Shown here: positions 35,901 to 48,300 of the stretch, one piece after another
Layout of the letters: every line of letters starts with the position of its first letter
Numbering within the stretch: position 1 is the stretch's first letter
Assembly (NCBI GenBank): GCA_024516035.1
Contig: CM044959.1
Location: 12,851,902-12,915,901, forward strand
Direction of reading: 5' to 3'
DNA from: Bactericera cockerelli
Lineage: Eukaryota > Arthropoda > Insecta > Hemiptera > Triozidae
Length of the DNA stretch: 64,000 nt
Program-made: the position numbers and the translations under genes
Notes under the pieces: model-generated
The model's input: only the letters and a program-made list of their open reading frames with translations
Told to the model about the DNA's origin: nothing
Databases searched by the model: none

Positions 35901-38900
35901 AGGCTGGGTGAGGTTAATGTGGGTAGCTGGTACGATTCCCAGCGAACGGAGGGTAAAACCCCCGCCCTGACTATCTATCTCAGTCAGGACGTTAAAACCA
36001 AATAGAATCATCTGGTCACAATAGATCTAATTAGGTCGCAGTGTTAATTGTAAGGGTTTCACTGAAAACCCTGCAACCAGGTCAGATAATAATACATATA
36101 CAAAAAGTTGGTATCACATTGAGTGCATCTTTTCGTAGTGAGACTTGACAATAATACATTAAGATAAACAACAGTCCTCAATTGTCCCTTACTATCTTGT
36201 GTATGTCTTATTCGTACATTTAGTTGCACCCTGTACAAAGATACTAAACAACAGAGACCATGTTGACTCAATGAGCTCGAAGCTGATGTCCCGTTTGCTG
36301 AGCTTGGCAACACTGTCCCTTACTATCTTGTGTATGTCTTATTCGTACATTTAGTTGCACCCTGTACAAAGATACTAATCATCTGAGACAATAAATAGAT
36401 ATCACACTTTTTTATTTAACTAAAATAGCAAATTGACGGAATTTTATTATATTTTTACATACACTATCTGATTTCATTTTTATATATTTCGTTGATTGTT
36501 GTTTTGTAAATAAAAAAAGTAATTAAGTGAGGAAAAAAAGATCATCTTACCTCAATGAGCTCGAAACTTATGTCCAGTTCGCTGAGCTTGGCAACACTGT
36601 CCCGGGTCTGCGGGGAATAGTCCGCGGACACTTTCTTGTTCATTTTTTTTTTTTTTTAAGGCTTTTATGGCAGGATTCTCAAATTGCTTGAGCTCTTCCA
36701 CCCAACCATGTCCTCCTCCTCCTCCTCCACTAGTCCCAAGTCATTGCTAAGCGTCGGATTTCCCTATCTTACACGACTTAGCGCCATAGTGGTATTACAA
36801 AAACGTCTATTCATCTTACCTCAGTAATGTTATTAAACGGTTCCGGGTGCATCATCTTTTCCAGAGAGGTCTAGGTTTTTTAGTGGGTGGAAATCCCACT
36901 CCCCATGGTTTCCGGGTGTCTTTTAAAGATTTTTCTCCTAAGCCTCTCAAAAAAAAAAAAAATCTTACCTCAATGAGCTCGAAGCTTATGTCCCGCTCGC
37001 TGAGTTTGGCAACACTGTCCCTTACTATCTTATTGATACTAAGTTATTGATGTTATCTATTAATCTTACCTCATGTCTTCCTCCCTTAATCTTACCTCAA
37101 TCAGCTCGAAGCTAATGTCCCGTTCGCTGAGCTTGGCAACACTGTCCCGGGTCTGCGGGGAATAGTCCGCGGACACTTTCTTGTTCATTTTTTTTTTTTT
37201 TTTAAGGCTTTTATGGCAGGATTCTCAAATTGCTTGAGCTCTTCCACCCAACCATGTCCTCCTCCTCCTCCTCCACTAGTCCCAAGTCATTGCTAAGCGT
37301 CGGATTTCCCTATCTTACACGACTTAGCGCCATAGTGGTATTACAAAAACGTCTATTCATCTTACCTCAGTAATGTTATTAAACGGTTCCGGGTGCATCA
37401 TCTTTTCCAGAGAGGTCTAGGTTTTTTAGTGGGTGGAAATCCCACTCCCCATTTGGTGTTTTTAAGGCCTTCTTAATCGGCTTAGGGTGATTCTACAAAT
37501 TGCTTGAAGCTCCTAATCACTCTCACAACAAGTCGTCCTCTCACTCCTCCTCACACTAGTCTCCAAGTCATTGCTCTTCGGATTCCTTCTTACCGCTTGC
37601 GCTGAGTTATTAGGCAAAACGTCCTATTCATCTTCATAATGTACTAAAGTTCGGGATGATATCTATTCAAATCAGTTGGAAACCATCATGTTTCCTTCCT
37701 TTTAAAATTTACCTCCAAGTCCACTCGAAAATTCCTTACTCTGGCTAGAGCCGCTCGCTGAGTTGGCAACACTGTCTTCATCGCGGCTTCCTGCGTGAAG
37801 CTAATGTCGTTCGCGAGCTGGCAACACTTGGTGCGGTTGGGTTCATGTCCTCCTCCTCCTCCACTAGTCCCGCGTCCTCGTCATCCTCCTCCTCCTTCCG
37901 GGACTTGTTGTTCTTGCGCTTGCGCGGATTATCCTGAGGCACGAACTTGAGCATCTCCACGATGTCCTCGAGATAGTGGTCTGGAAGATGCGCGCGCAAG
38001 AGGAATCATAATCAATCATGTTGAGAAAAAAGTAAACAATCAATAAAACTGTACAACATCCTGGATCTGCAGCTGAAATTACAGCTCTGGAGAAGCGCAG
38101 AACCTACAGTGAATTGGAAGATAATGGATATATTTTCATCGCCTTTGCTGTAGAGACAATGGGTTCGTTGGGAGCTGAAGCAAAAAGCTTGGTGAACGTG
38201 TTGGGGTCAAGGCTAGTGGAAAAGTTAGGTGATGGTAGAACGGGTTTCTACCTATCACAAAGGATAAGTCTGGCAATACAAAGAGGAAATGCGGCGGCAG
38301 TTGTGGGCTGTGTGCCCCAGGGAGATGAGTTGGATAATAAAAGTGAATTGTAATGAATGAATAAAAATAGCAACACTGTGAAAAAAAAAAAAAAAACAAA
38401 AACAAAAAAATCAATAATGATTGAAATTAAATGTAGGATCATAATAAATGAAAACTGTAAGTAAATAAATGTGTTTCTTTGTGTTATTATATCTCAATTT
38501 TAGTGGGTAGCGCAGAATCATAGGACTTCTCCATATCTTTGTTATCCTAATATCTTATTTTTGCCTATAATTCCGCCACGGGTTGCTGCTCACATTAAAG
38601 CAGCTACTCATTTTTCCTCGCGAGGTATGAGTGGACGCCGAACACTCAAGTACGTGAATTCTACCAAAAGATAAAATGGAAAAAGGGGTAAAACTTGAAA
38701 ATAAGGTACCATGTGTTTGTGTTAATCACAATCATCAACAATTACTCAAGTTTTTCTTACATGGAATTCCTAACCCAAAAAGAGACTAATGTATTTGGTG
38801 TATTTCACACCGCTGTAACAAGAACAAAGGGAAATGTGTGTGATCATGAAATATAATAAAACTCTTGAAAAAAAAAAAAAAAAAAAAAAAACAAAACAAA

Positions 38901-41900
38901 CAAACATGCAAATTCAATCATGTACAGACACGGCCGGTGCTAAAGAGCTGCGGAACTGCAGCACCCCCAGACCAAAAACATGATTTTCTCAAGTCCTAGC
39001 TCGTACACAATGAAAATTCTCACACATTTCTAGAATAATTCATAATTTTATAATTGGCATGGTACACAAACTCGAACACTTTAGATACTGAAAGACTGAC
39101 TTTATAAATCCCATTTTAGTCCGGTTTATGTGGCAGCAAAGCATTTTCCCACTGGCCGCGCATGATCAGATGAATACTGATTACAATACTTTCTAGACCT
39201 TATAGGTAATGAAAAGTAATGAACTAGCGGACTCCACTAACTTTGCCAAGCCATCACACACAAAATAAATACGTAAATTATTTAAAAAAGCACACTATGT
39301 GAGTTAATACTTTCCTGCCCATCATGTTTATCTTTTCTTCTCTTTGTATAAATTTCCTTTGTTTAAGCACTTTATTCCTTACAAGTACACCAATAGATAT
39401 CGGAAATATTGTGTTCGATATTCTTCTTAATTTCTTCTGATTTCTTTTATCTCTTTTTTTAAGTTTTTTTTTTTTTTTCTTCTTTTCAAATCGTTCAATT
39501 TTCAATATTGTATTTGATTTCAACTGCTTCTTCAGTTGCGAAGTAATGAAAGAATCGTAATTTCCAATTTTGGATTTTTAACCTCCTGAAAACTGTAAGT
39601 ATTTTTATTGAAATTGTTTTTTTTTTTTTTTTTTTTTTTTTTTTGTACAGTATACTTGATCAGTCTCTTTGAGTACTTAGCTCTTTAAATTTAAACTAGT
39701 TTATTGATTTTATAAAAAGGTGAGTGAAACACTGGTACAATATTATCGACTGATCTTATGGAGCGTTAATCAATACATTTCGCACGTTAATTAATTAATT
39801 AATGCACAGATAGTCAATAATATTGAACCAAAATGTCGGTCACATTTTCAATATCTATTAAATTTAGAGTTCACTATGCTCACTTAAGGATGAATTGATA
39901 TTTTAGGAAGGTTTAAACCATATTTATTTTAAAAAGATGAGTGTTTCACAGCTTTTTTTATTCCGTAGCCATGATACAGCAGCTACTTTAGACACTTCTG
40001 GTCTGTATTGTAGTTTGCTCATCCCAAGTGTATCTCTCTACCAATGAGCGAGTAGTGACCCCCATTCAAGTGCTGGGCCAACACGAGCACACACTTATCA
40101 CTTTAAAACTTTAAATATTTAATTATTTTCTCATTAATTTTCTGTATAGCACACTTGAACTATTTCTTCTTAATGGATGTCTCTTTTATTATAACTGGAC
40201 TTTTTTTTTGTAATAAAATTTGATTTATTCCACAAATTTCACTCATTGGCATTTCAATACAGCAGATTAAATTTCTTGTGAAGATCTCTTGACTTATATA
40301 TTAAATTTCACTTTACTTTCTCTTTAGCCCACTTTAACTATTTATTTCAAATATAGGTAATCTCTTTGAAACTTTATCATTTTTTATAACTTTTTCTTGT
40401 TGTAATAAATTGATCCAGTACACAAGTAATCTCTTAACTTGAAATTATTCATTTGACTTGATTTCCTCTACAAAGCATACTTGAGTTCCTCGATAAAAAT
40501 CGACACAATGACGGGACAGCTAAAGCACGACGGACATTAAAGGCACAAAATGCATCACAGAGAGAGACAATGGCAAACGTCCAAATCAATCTTGACAATT
40601 CGACGGCAAATTTATTGCACGACTTGTGAGTATAATTATTGCACACTGTGGATGTACTTTGCAAATCATTCATGCCTCAAAATAGATCATTCTTTTTCAG
40701 TGGCGTCATCTTAGCTCGTCAGATTTTTTCTCTAACTATCTGAGCAAACGTACAACAGATATTGTACTTCAAGATATTTTCAATGAAAAAACTGTAAAAT
40801 GAAATTAAATACATTCCTTCCTTCCAACGTATTTATAGAACACAGTGGTAAAACAATCCTACAGCGTTGAAGTAATACCCACATAAACCTCACCCAGCCT
40901 ATGTAGGGCACCCACATAAACCTCACCCAGCCTATGTGGGGCCAGAAATGCCAGCCTCACGTGTGCGGAGGGAACAGAATTTCCTGTGTGAAAAGTCTGC
41001 TCTAACTCGGAATCGAACTCAGGATCTTTGGAATACGAGCAGTAATCACAACCGTTACGCCACGGAGGCTGGCGTTAGAGTAATAATAATTCAAACAGTC
41101 TCATACCCGCTCTATTAGACAGACTTTGCCATAAAAGCTGTCAGAATATGCCTCTCTTTGCAGTTGAAATTCGTGATTTCTCAAATATCTAGCTTATAGC
41201 TATATTATTATATTTTAATAACGTTGACAAGGAACGTAATACGGTATAATCACTATTAGATCAAAAGATAATAACACAAAGCATTGGAAAGGAAAGGCGT
41301 CTAGTCTTAAAATGTGTAAAGAGGAGTGCCAAAAACAAACAACCTCATGAGGTTGAGTAATGCCGAGCCCAAGTAGGTTTGGAGAAAGGCAAACTAAAAG
41401 AAGAAGATATTTTGTTATTTTAAACTTTTTATATTTGCAAAATATACAATAATATTAATAATATCGCCTTATTTATACTGTCCGATTAGGACTAATGAGT
41501 CCCGTTTTTCCAGTAGTAAGCCCAAGACGGGAGGATTAACTTGTCATGTCCCGGCTGGGTTTTGAACCCGCGACCTCTGGATTACCAGTCAGACGCCTTG
41601 ACCACTGAGCTACCGGGACATGACAATATATTAAAGAGTCAGATGGAATTAATCGTCTTTTTTACCCCACAAAATCTATGCACTACCGCCACTAAGTTTT
41701 CTGAGCCTGTGATACTGAATTTCCGATTGGCAGATTTCTGGATGTTTCGATTACATGCCTCATTTCATTGATGTTATTGTATTTTTCTATTCAGAGTTGG
41801 GATTTGGATGTGATTTGACACCAGCGGTTCGAAATTTAAACATCCGGTGCACTAGACCTCTACTTTGAATGTTTTTTTTTTTTTACTTTCCATTTTTTTA

Positions 41901-42295
41901 TACATAAAAAGGTAGTTGTGCCCCGGAACTGATATCGCAACGTTTAGTAATACTTCCCATTTAAAATTCGCCAGCTTCGATGGCGCGTTGAATGCACCGG
42001 TTCTCGTAAGATCACCGAAGTTAAGCAACGTCCAGCGAGGTGAAGACTTCGTGATGCTGGCATTCCGGCCCAACCCAGGCTGGGTGAGGTCAATGTGGGT
42101 AGCACAGGTTTGTAAGTTTCCTGTGAATGGAGGGTCAAACCCCCGTCGTCTATGACCATGCAGTTGAAAAATGACGTGTAACTCTAATAAAACAACTAAA
42201 ACATTTAAAATTCGAGACAAAACGTTGCGCTAAAAATTTTTGCGCTCAGTGGGATCTTGGGTTTACAGAGTCTTTCGGTTACGTCATACATTATG

Positions 42296-42327
<32 letters not shown>

Positions 42328-45300
42328 TCACACGCAGTTTGTGATACTGCATTTACGTGAATATTTTGTTATTTCCTATATTGTTTAATTTAGATTTAGT
42401 ATTTCCCTACATCTTTCTTTGTATTTATCAATACTCATATCAAGATCTAGGTGTTGTGAATATTGATTGTAAGTTTGTAGTGTTGACAAGAGGGTCGAAT
42501 TTCTATACATGGGTAAGCAATTAGGTATTTCAAAGTATTCATTTGACGGTTTGTTTCTTGGTCTAGTGTTTGGTACTCTTATTTGGATCTTAACACGTAT
42601 GAGACGGCGTGCCCACCGGTGGGTCACTTTTTTTTCAATTTCCCTTGTAACGTGACCCACCGGTGGGCACAGATAATGCTATTATATATTTTTGTACTCG
42701 CCCGTCCCAATTTTTTTTGTTGTTATCATATTTGGAACACATACCCTAATTTGAAGCCGTCCCAGCGCAGCGTACAAACTATAGAAAATAGGACCCGTCT
42801 CATACGTGTTAATGTTAAGCTACGTCGGGCAGGGCTGGTTCTCACCTGTCACGGGGTGGGTCCGGCCAGGTACCTCCAGGACGGGACAGTTGTTGAAGTA
42901 CTGGCTGAAGGCGGACGTGTCTATGGTGGCGCTCATGAGGATGACACGCAGGTCTGGGTACAGGTGGACCATGTCACGTAGCACCACCATGTCACGTCTT
43001 GGCTTTACAGAGTCTTTCGGTTACGTCATACATTATGGTTTTCTTTTTTTTTTAGAATATTCACACGCATTTTGTGATACTGCATTTACGTGAATATTTT
43101 GTTATTTCCTATATTGTTTTCATTTAGATTTAGTATTTCCCTACATCTTTCTTTGTATTTATCAATAGGGAAGAGAATGCCGTTGGCATTAGCACCGCCC
43201 TTGATCAAGTTTTGTTTTATTTCAATTCTATGTAAATATTCTATGTACCTACTTTATTGTAAATAAAACTTGATCCAACATGTTTAATAAAGATCTAGGT
43301 GTTGTGAATATTGATTGTAAGTTTACGTAGTGTTGACAAAAGGGTCGAATTTCTAAACATAGGTGGGCAATTAGGTTTTTTCGAAGTATTCATTTGACCG
43401 TCTGTTTCTTAGTCTAGTGTTTGGTACTCTTATTTGGATCTTAATGTTAAGTGTAAGTTTGTAGTGTTGACAAGAGGGTCGAATTTCTATACATAGGTAA
43501 GTAATTAGGTATTTCAAATTATTCATTTGACGGTCTGTTTCTTACACCCATTCATGAACAGCGAATTTTGTCTGATTAAAGGAAATCATGCTTCAGACCA
43601 TGCTCAAACGACTTTTTCTGTTCATAAATACGGCTGTAAGTCTAGTGTTTGGTACTCTTATTTGGATCTTAATGTTAAGCTACGTCGGGCAGGGATGGTT
43701 CTCACCTGTCACGGGGTGGGTCCGGCCAGGCACCTCGAGGACGGGACAGTTGTTGAAGTACTGGCTGAAGGCGGACGTGTCTATGGTGGCGCTCATGAGG
43801 ATGACACGCAGGTCTGGGTACAGGTGGACCATGTCACGTAGCACCACCATTTCACGTCTTGGCTTTACAGAGTCTTTTGGTTACGTCATTCATTATGTTT
43901 TTTTTTCTAGAATATTCACACGCAGTTTGTGATACTGCATTTACGTGAATATTTTGTTATTTCCTATATTGTTTTAATTTAGATTTAGTATTTCCCTACA
44001 TCTTTCTTTGTATTTATCAATACTCATTTCAAGGGTTGGGTGGAAGAGATTGCCACAGGCAATAACCCCGCCCTTTAGGTAGGACATTTCTCTCTTTTTT
44101 TCCTTCTTGTATATTTGTTTAATCTTTTTGTTTTTCTTTATATTTCATTGTGTTCTACTGTATACATTTTTTGTTCTACCTAATAAAGCTTAAAAAAAAA
44201 ATCTAGGTGTTGTGAATATTGATTGTAAGTTTGTAGTGTTGACAAGAGGGTCGAATTTTTATACATAGGTGAGCAATTAGGTATTTCAAAGTATTCATTT
44301 GACGGTCTGTTTCCTCGTTTAGTGTTTGGTACTCTTATTTATAATAATAATAATAATGAATTTTATTATTTATCTACAATGTTTAAATATTTATAAATTT
44401 CCCTCTAAGTACTATGTGTACTTTTAGGGAATTGGTCTACTTTATCTTTGGATCTTAATGTTAAGCTACGTCGGGCAGGGATGGTTCTCACCTGTCACGG
44501 GGTGGGTCCGGCCAGGCACCTCGAGGACGGGACAGTTGTTGAAGTACTGGCTGAAGGCGGACGTGTCTATGGTGGCGCTCATGAGGATGACACGCAGGTC
44601 TGGGTACAGGTGGACCATGTCACGTAGCACCACCATGATGAAGTCCGAGTTCACGTCTCGCTCGTGAATCTCGTCCACGATCACGTGCGACACGCCCCGC
44701 AGACCGCCTTCCAGCTTGCGGAGCAGCACGCCTGGAATAATGATGATCACGTTTATTATTATTATTATTAAACAAGTTGGATCAAGTTTTATCTACAAAA
44801 TAATGACATAGAATATATATTTTTATTTATTTATTTAGAAACTCTTTATTAGCAGAACATGTATTCATTATATACAGACAAACAATGGTAAAAATTAAAT
44901 ATAAAATTGACAGTATTAATAATATAAACAAGAAAAAAAATAAAATATATATATACATAATATGTCCTAACTAAAGGGCGGGGTTATTGCCTATGGCAAT
45001 CTCTTCCATAATGATGATCATCGTGCTTCGATTAGGTCAGTGGAACACGTTGATCGCCAACGCTATAGACTATAGAGTTACATTTCCTCAGGGGCTCGAA
45101 TGACACTCCAATGTCAGGTGAAGTCACCTGACGGGGCCGTACGGGATAATTATGTCAGGTGAATATGCCTGACGGGGCCAGCTGGGAAAGGTTAGTGTCA
45201 GGTGAATTTACCTGACGTGGCGATCAACGTGTTAAGCACCCATTTGCATTGCGAAAGTTCCCGGGTTCGATCCCCGTCCCGACAAAAATAAAATGAATTC

Positions 45301-48300
45301 TCAATCTTGTTTAGTTTACATGATTTTAAAAGTTATATTGGCAGGGAAGCTAATATCTACATTACCTACTCTTCCATGGTGTATATAACTATAAAGTTGA
45401 AAAACACCACTTTAATATAATAGAATATAGTTAAGAGACTTCCATAATACAGTTGTCCGTTAAAATCATTAATAAATTCTCCCATTAACCCATTGCCTAC
45501 CATGGGTAGCACATTTGCAAGACACTGGTATTGCCTGGGGTACCAGGGTTGCATATATGCTAGACACGTTTGAACCTTCTTGGATAGCATATATGCAAGA
45601 CAATTTGTCTAGCACGTATGCTATACACGGTCCCTAGTGACAAGGAAATATGGGTTTTTGTCTGGGGGACCGCGTGTTACACATATGCTAGACAGGTGAT
45701 TTTGAGGAAAATACCCTTGGTCCCCAGGGCAAGTTTCATAAAAATGGCTTGGTAGGAAATGGGTTAATGTCCAATCAACTGTTCAAGGTGTAAACATTTT
45801 AACACCTCAGGAGACGACTCACCCACAGTGCAGAACATGATGCCTCCGTAGGGTCGGGGCAGAGCCGACTCAAACCTCACGCTGTACCCGGTGCTCTGGC
45901 CCAGTTCCTCACAGCGCTCGCTCGCCACCCGATCCGCCACGGAAACGGCCGAGATGCGCCGAGGCTGAGTGATGACGATGTTGCAGTAGGCGCCCTGGCC
46001 AGTCTGTAGGTACTCGTCCAGGATGAACTGGCAGATCTGGCGCGTGGGAGAGTGAACGTGGTTAGTATGTTTTTTTTTTATGGTTAAGATCACGGAGAAA
46101 TTACTCCATTTTTATAATTAATATTAGGTATTGAAAAAAAAAACTTAAAAATACAATATTTATATATTTTATTTTCTCAAGATACTATTGAACATATATT
46201 TATTTATTTAAAACATTAATTACAAACAATAAACAAAATAATTATAACATCATTTTTAAAAAAAAAATCATTAAAAATAAATATATATAATAATAATAAT
46301 GCTTTTTCTTTGTGTTATTATGTCACAATTTTAGTGGGTAGCGCAGAATCATAGGATTTTACTACTCTAATTTACAATATCTTGTACTATTTTTTTGCCT
46401 AAGATTCTGCCACTGGTCGCTGCTTCACATCAAAGCAGCTACTCATTTTTCCTCACGAGGTTCGAGTGGACCCCGAACACCCAAGTACAGAGCAGAAAAA
46501 ATCCTCCTCCCCTGGGGAATCGAACCCAGGTCACCATGTGTGCAATGCCTAGCGCGCTAACTCGCTCTGCCACGGTGACTACTAAAGGCTGAGTGATGAC
46601 GATGTTGCAGTAGGCGCCCTGGCCAGTCTGAAGGTACTCGTCCAGGATGAACTGGCAGATCTGGGGCGTGGGAGAGTGAACGTGGTTAGTATGTATTTGT
46701 TAAGAAGGATTTATATGTACGGAGGGAACAAAATTTTCTGTGTGAAAAGTCTGCTCCGACCGGGGGTCGAACTCGGGATTTCTGGACTACGGGCAGTAGT
46801 CACAGCCGTTACGTCACGGAGACTTGCGTTACCTCGCCTGGTTACCTTCCACTAAAGAGTGTTATTATATATTATTAGGTTAATCTCAAAATTAGCCGAC
46901 CTCCGTGGCTCAGTGGTTAAGAGCATTGGTTGCTGACCCGGAGGTTGCGGGTTCGAATCCCGGCCGGAGCGGAAAATTCTAACCGAGTTTTTCAGTTCTC
47001 GGAATGGCATGGGTGTAAAGGTAATGTGCCCTGAAGTAATGCGAAAGCGGTTCCGGGGCACAACTACCCTAAAAAAAATTTTAAAAAAATCTCAAAATTT
47101 GAGGGAAGAAAAAACAGTATTTCACAGCCGTTACGTCACGGAGGCTGGCGACACCTCGCCTGGTTACCTTCTACTAAAGAGTGTTATTATATATTCTTAG
47201 GTTAATCTCAAAATTTGAGGGAAGAATCAATATTTATTTTATGTAGGTTCTACATATTTATTTCTCATCTCTTTGTTGTTTCTTTTTTTTAAACTTATTT
47301 TAATGTATTTTGACTTGAAGGAAAGGATTTATGGAACAAATGCCGACCCCCAGTAGGTTTAGGAGAGGGCAAAGTGAAAGAAGAAGAATAGATGAACATT
47401 AATAAAAAAAAATTGATTTGATTTGATTTGAAAAAATAATAATAATAATGACGCACCTGCGTGGTCTTCCCACTCCCGGTGTTCCCCTTGATGATGGACA
47501 CGGGGTGCTCGTTGATCATGCGCATGATCTCGTTCCTCTTGCTGAACACAGGCAGGCGGCCCCTCTCTGTATACTGGGACTGGAGGGCGGGGTCACTCTT
47601 CATGCGGGAGCTGAAGTCTGCGAGCAGGTCCTCGCTCATCTGGTCCAGGTTAGCCTGAGAGTGGAAATCAAGTTCACAAAAAAAAAATAAGTTCTAATAT
47701 TTTTTTTTTTTTTTTGAGATTGGAAATCAAGTTCACAAAAAAAAATAAGTTCTAATATTTTTTTTTTTTTTTTTTGAGATTGGAAATCAAGTTCACAAAA
47801 AAAAATAAGTTCTAATATTTTTTTTTTTTTTGAGATTGGAAATCAAGTTCAAAAAAAAAAAATAACTTCTAATTTTTTTTTTTTAAGTTTTATTAGGTAG
47901 AACAAAAAATATATACAGTAGAACACAATGAAATATAAAGAAAAAACAAAAAGATTAAACAAATATACAAGAAGGAAAAGAAGAGAGAAATGTCCTACCT
48001 ACAGGGCGGGGTTATTGCCTGTGGCAATCTCTTCCACCCAACCCTTGTTTATTTATTTTTTATTTAGAAACTCTTTATTAGTAGAACATATATACAGACA
48101 AATAATGGTAAAAATTAAATATAAAAATTGACAATACTAATAATATAAACAAGAAAAAAATAAGAAAAAAAAATAAACAAAATATATACATAATTATATA
48201 ATTTATATATACAGGCGACCCCTCTCCGTATACTGGGACTGGAGGGCGGGGTCACTCTTCATGCGGGAGCTGAAGTCTGCGAGCAGGTCCTCGCTCATCT

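Noticed and set aside
41974..42045. 5S rRNA gene
   Set aside because: Only an internal part of 5S is present and it is fused to a SINE body. No Pol III terminator follows at the expected distance.
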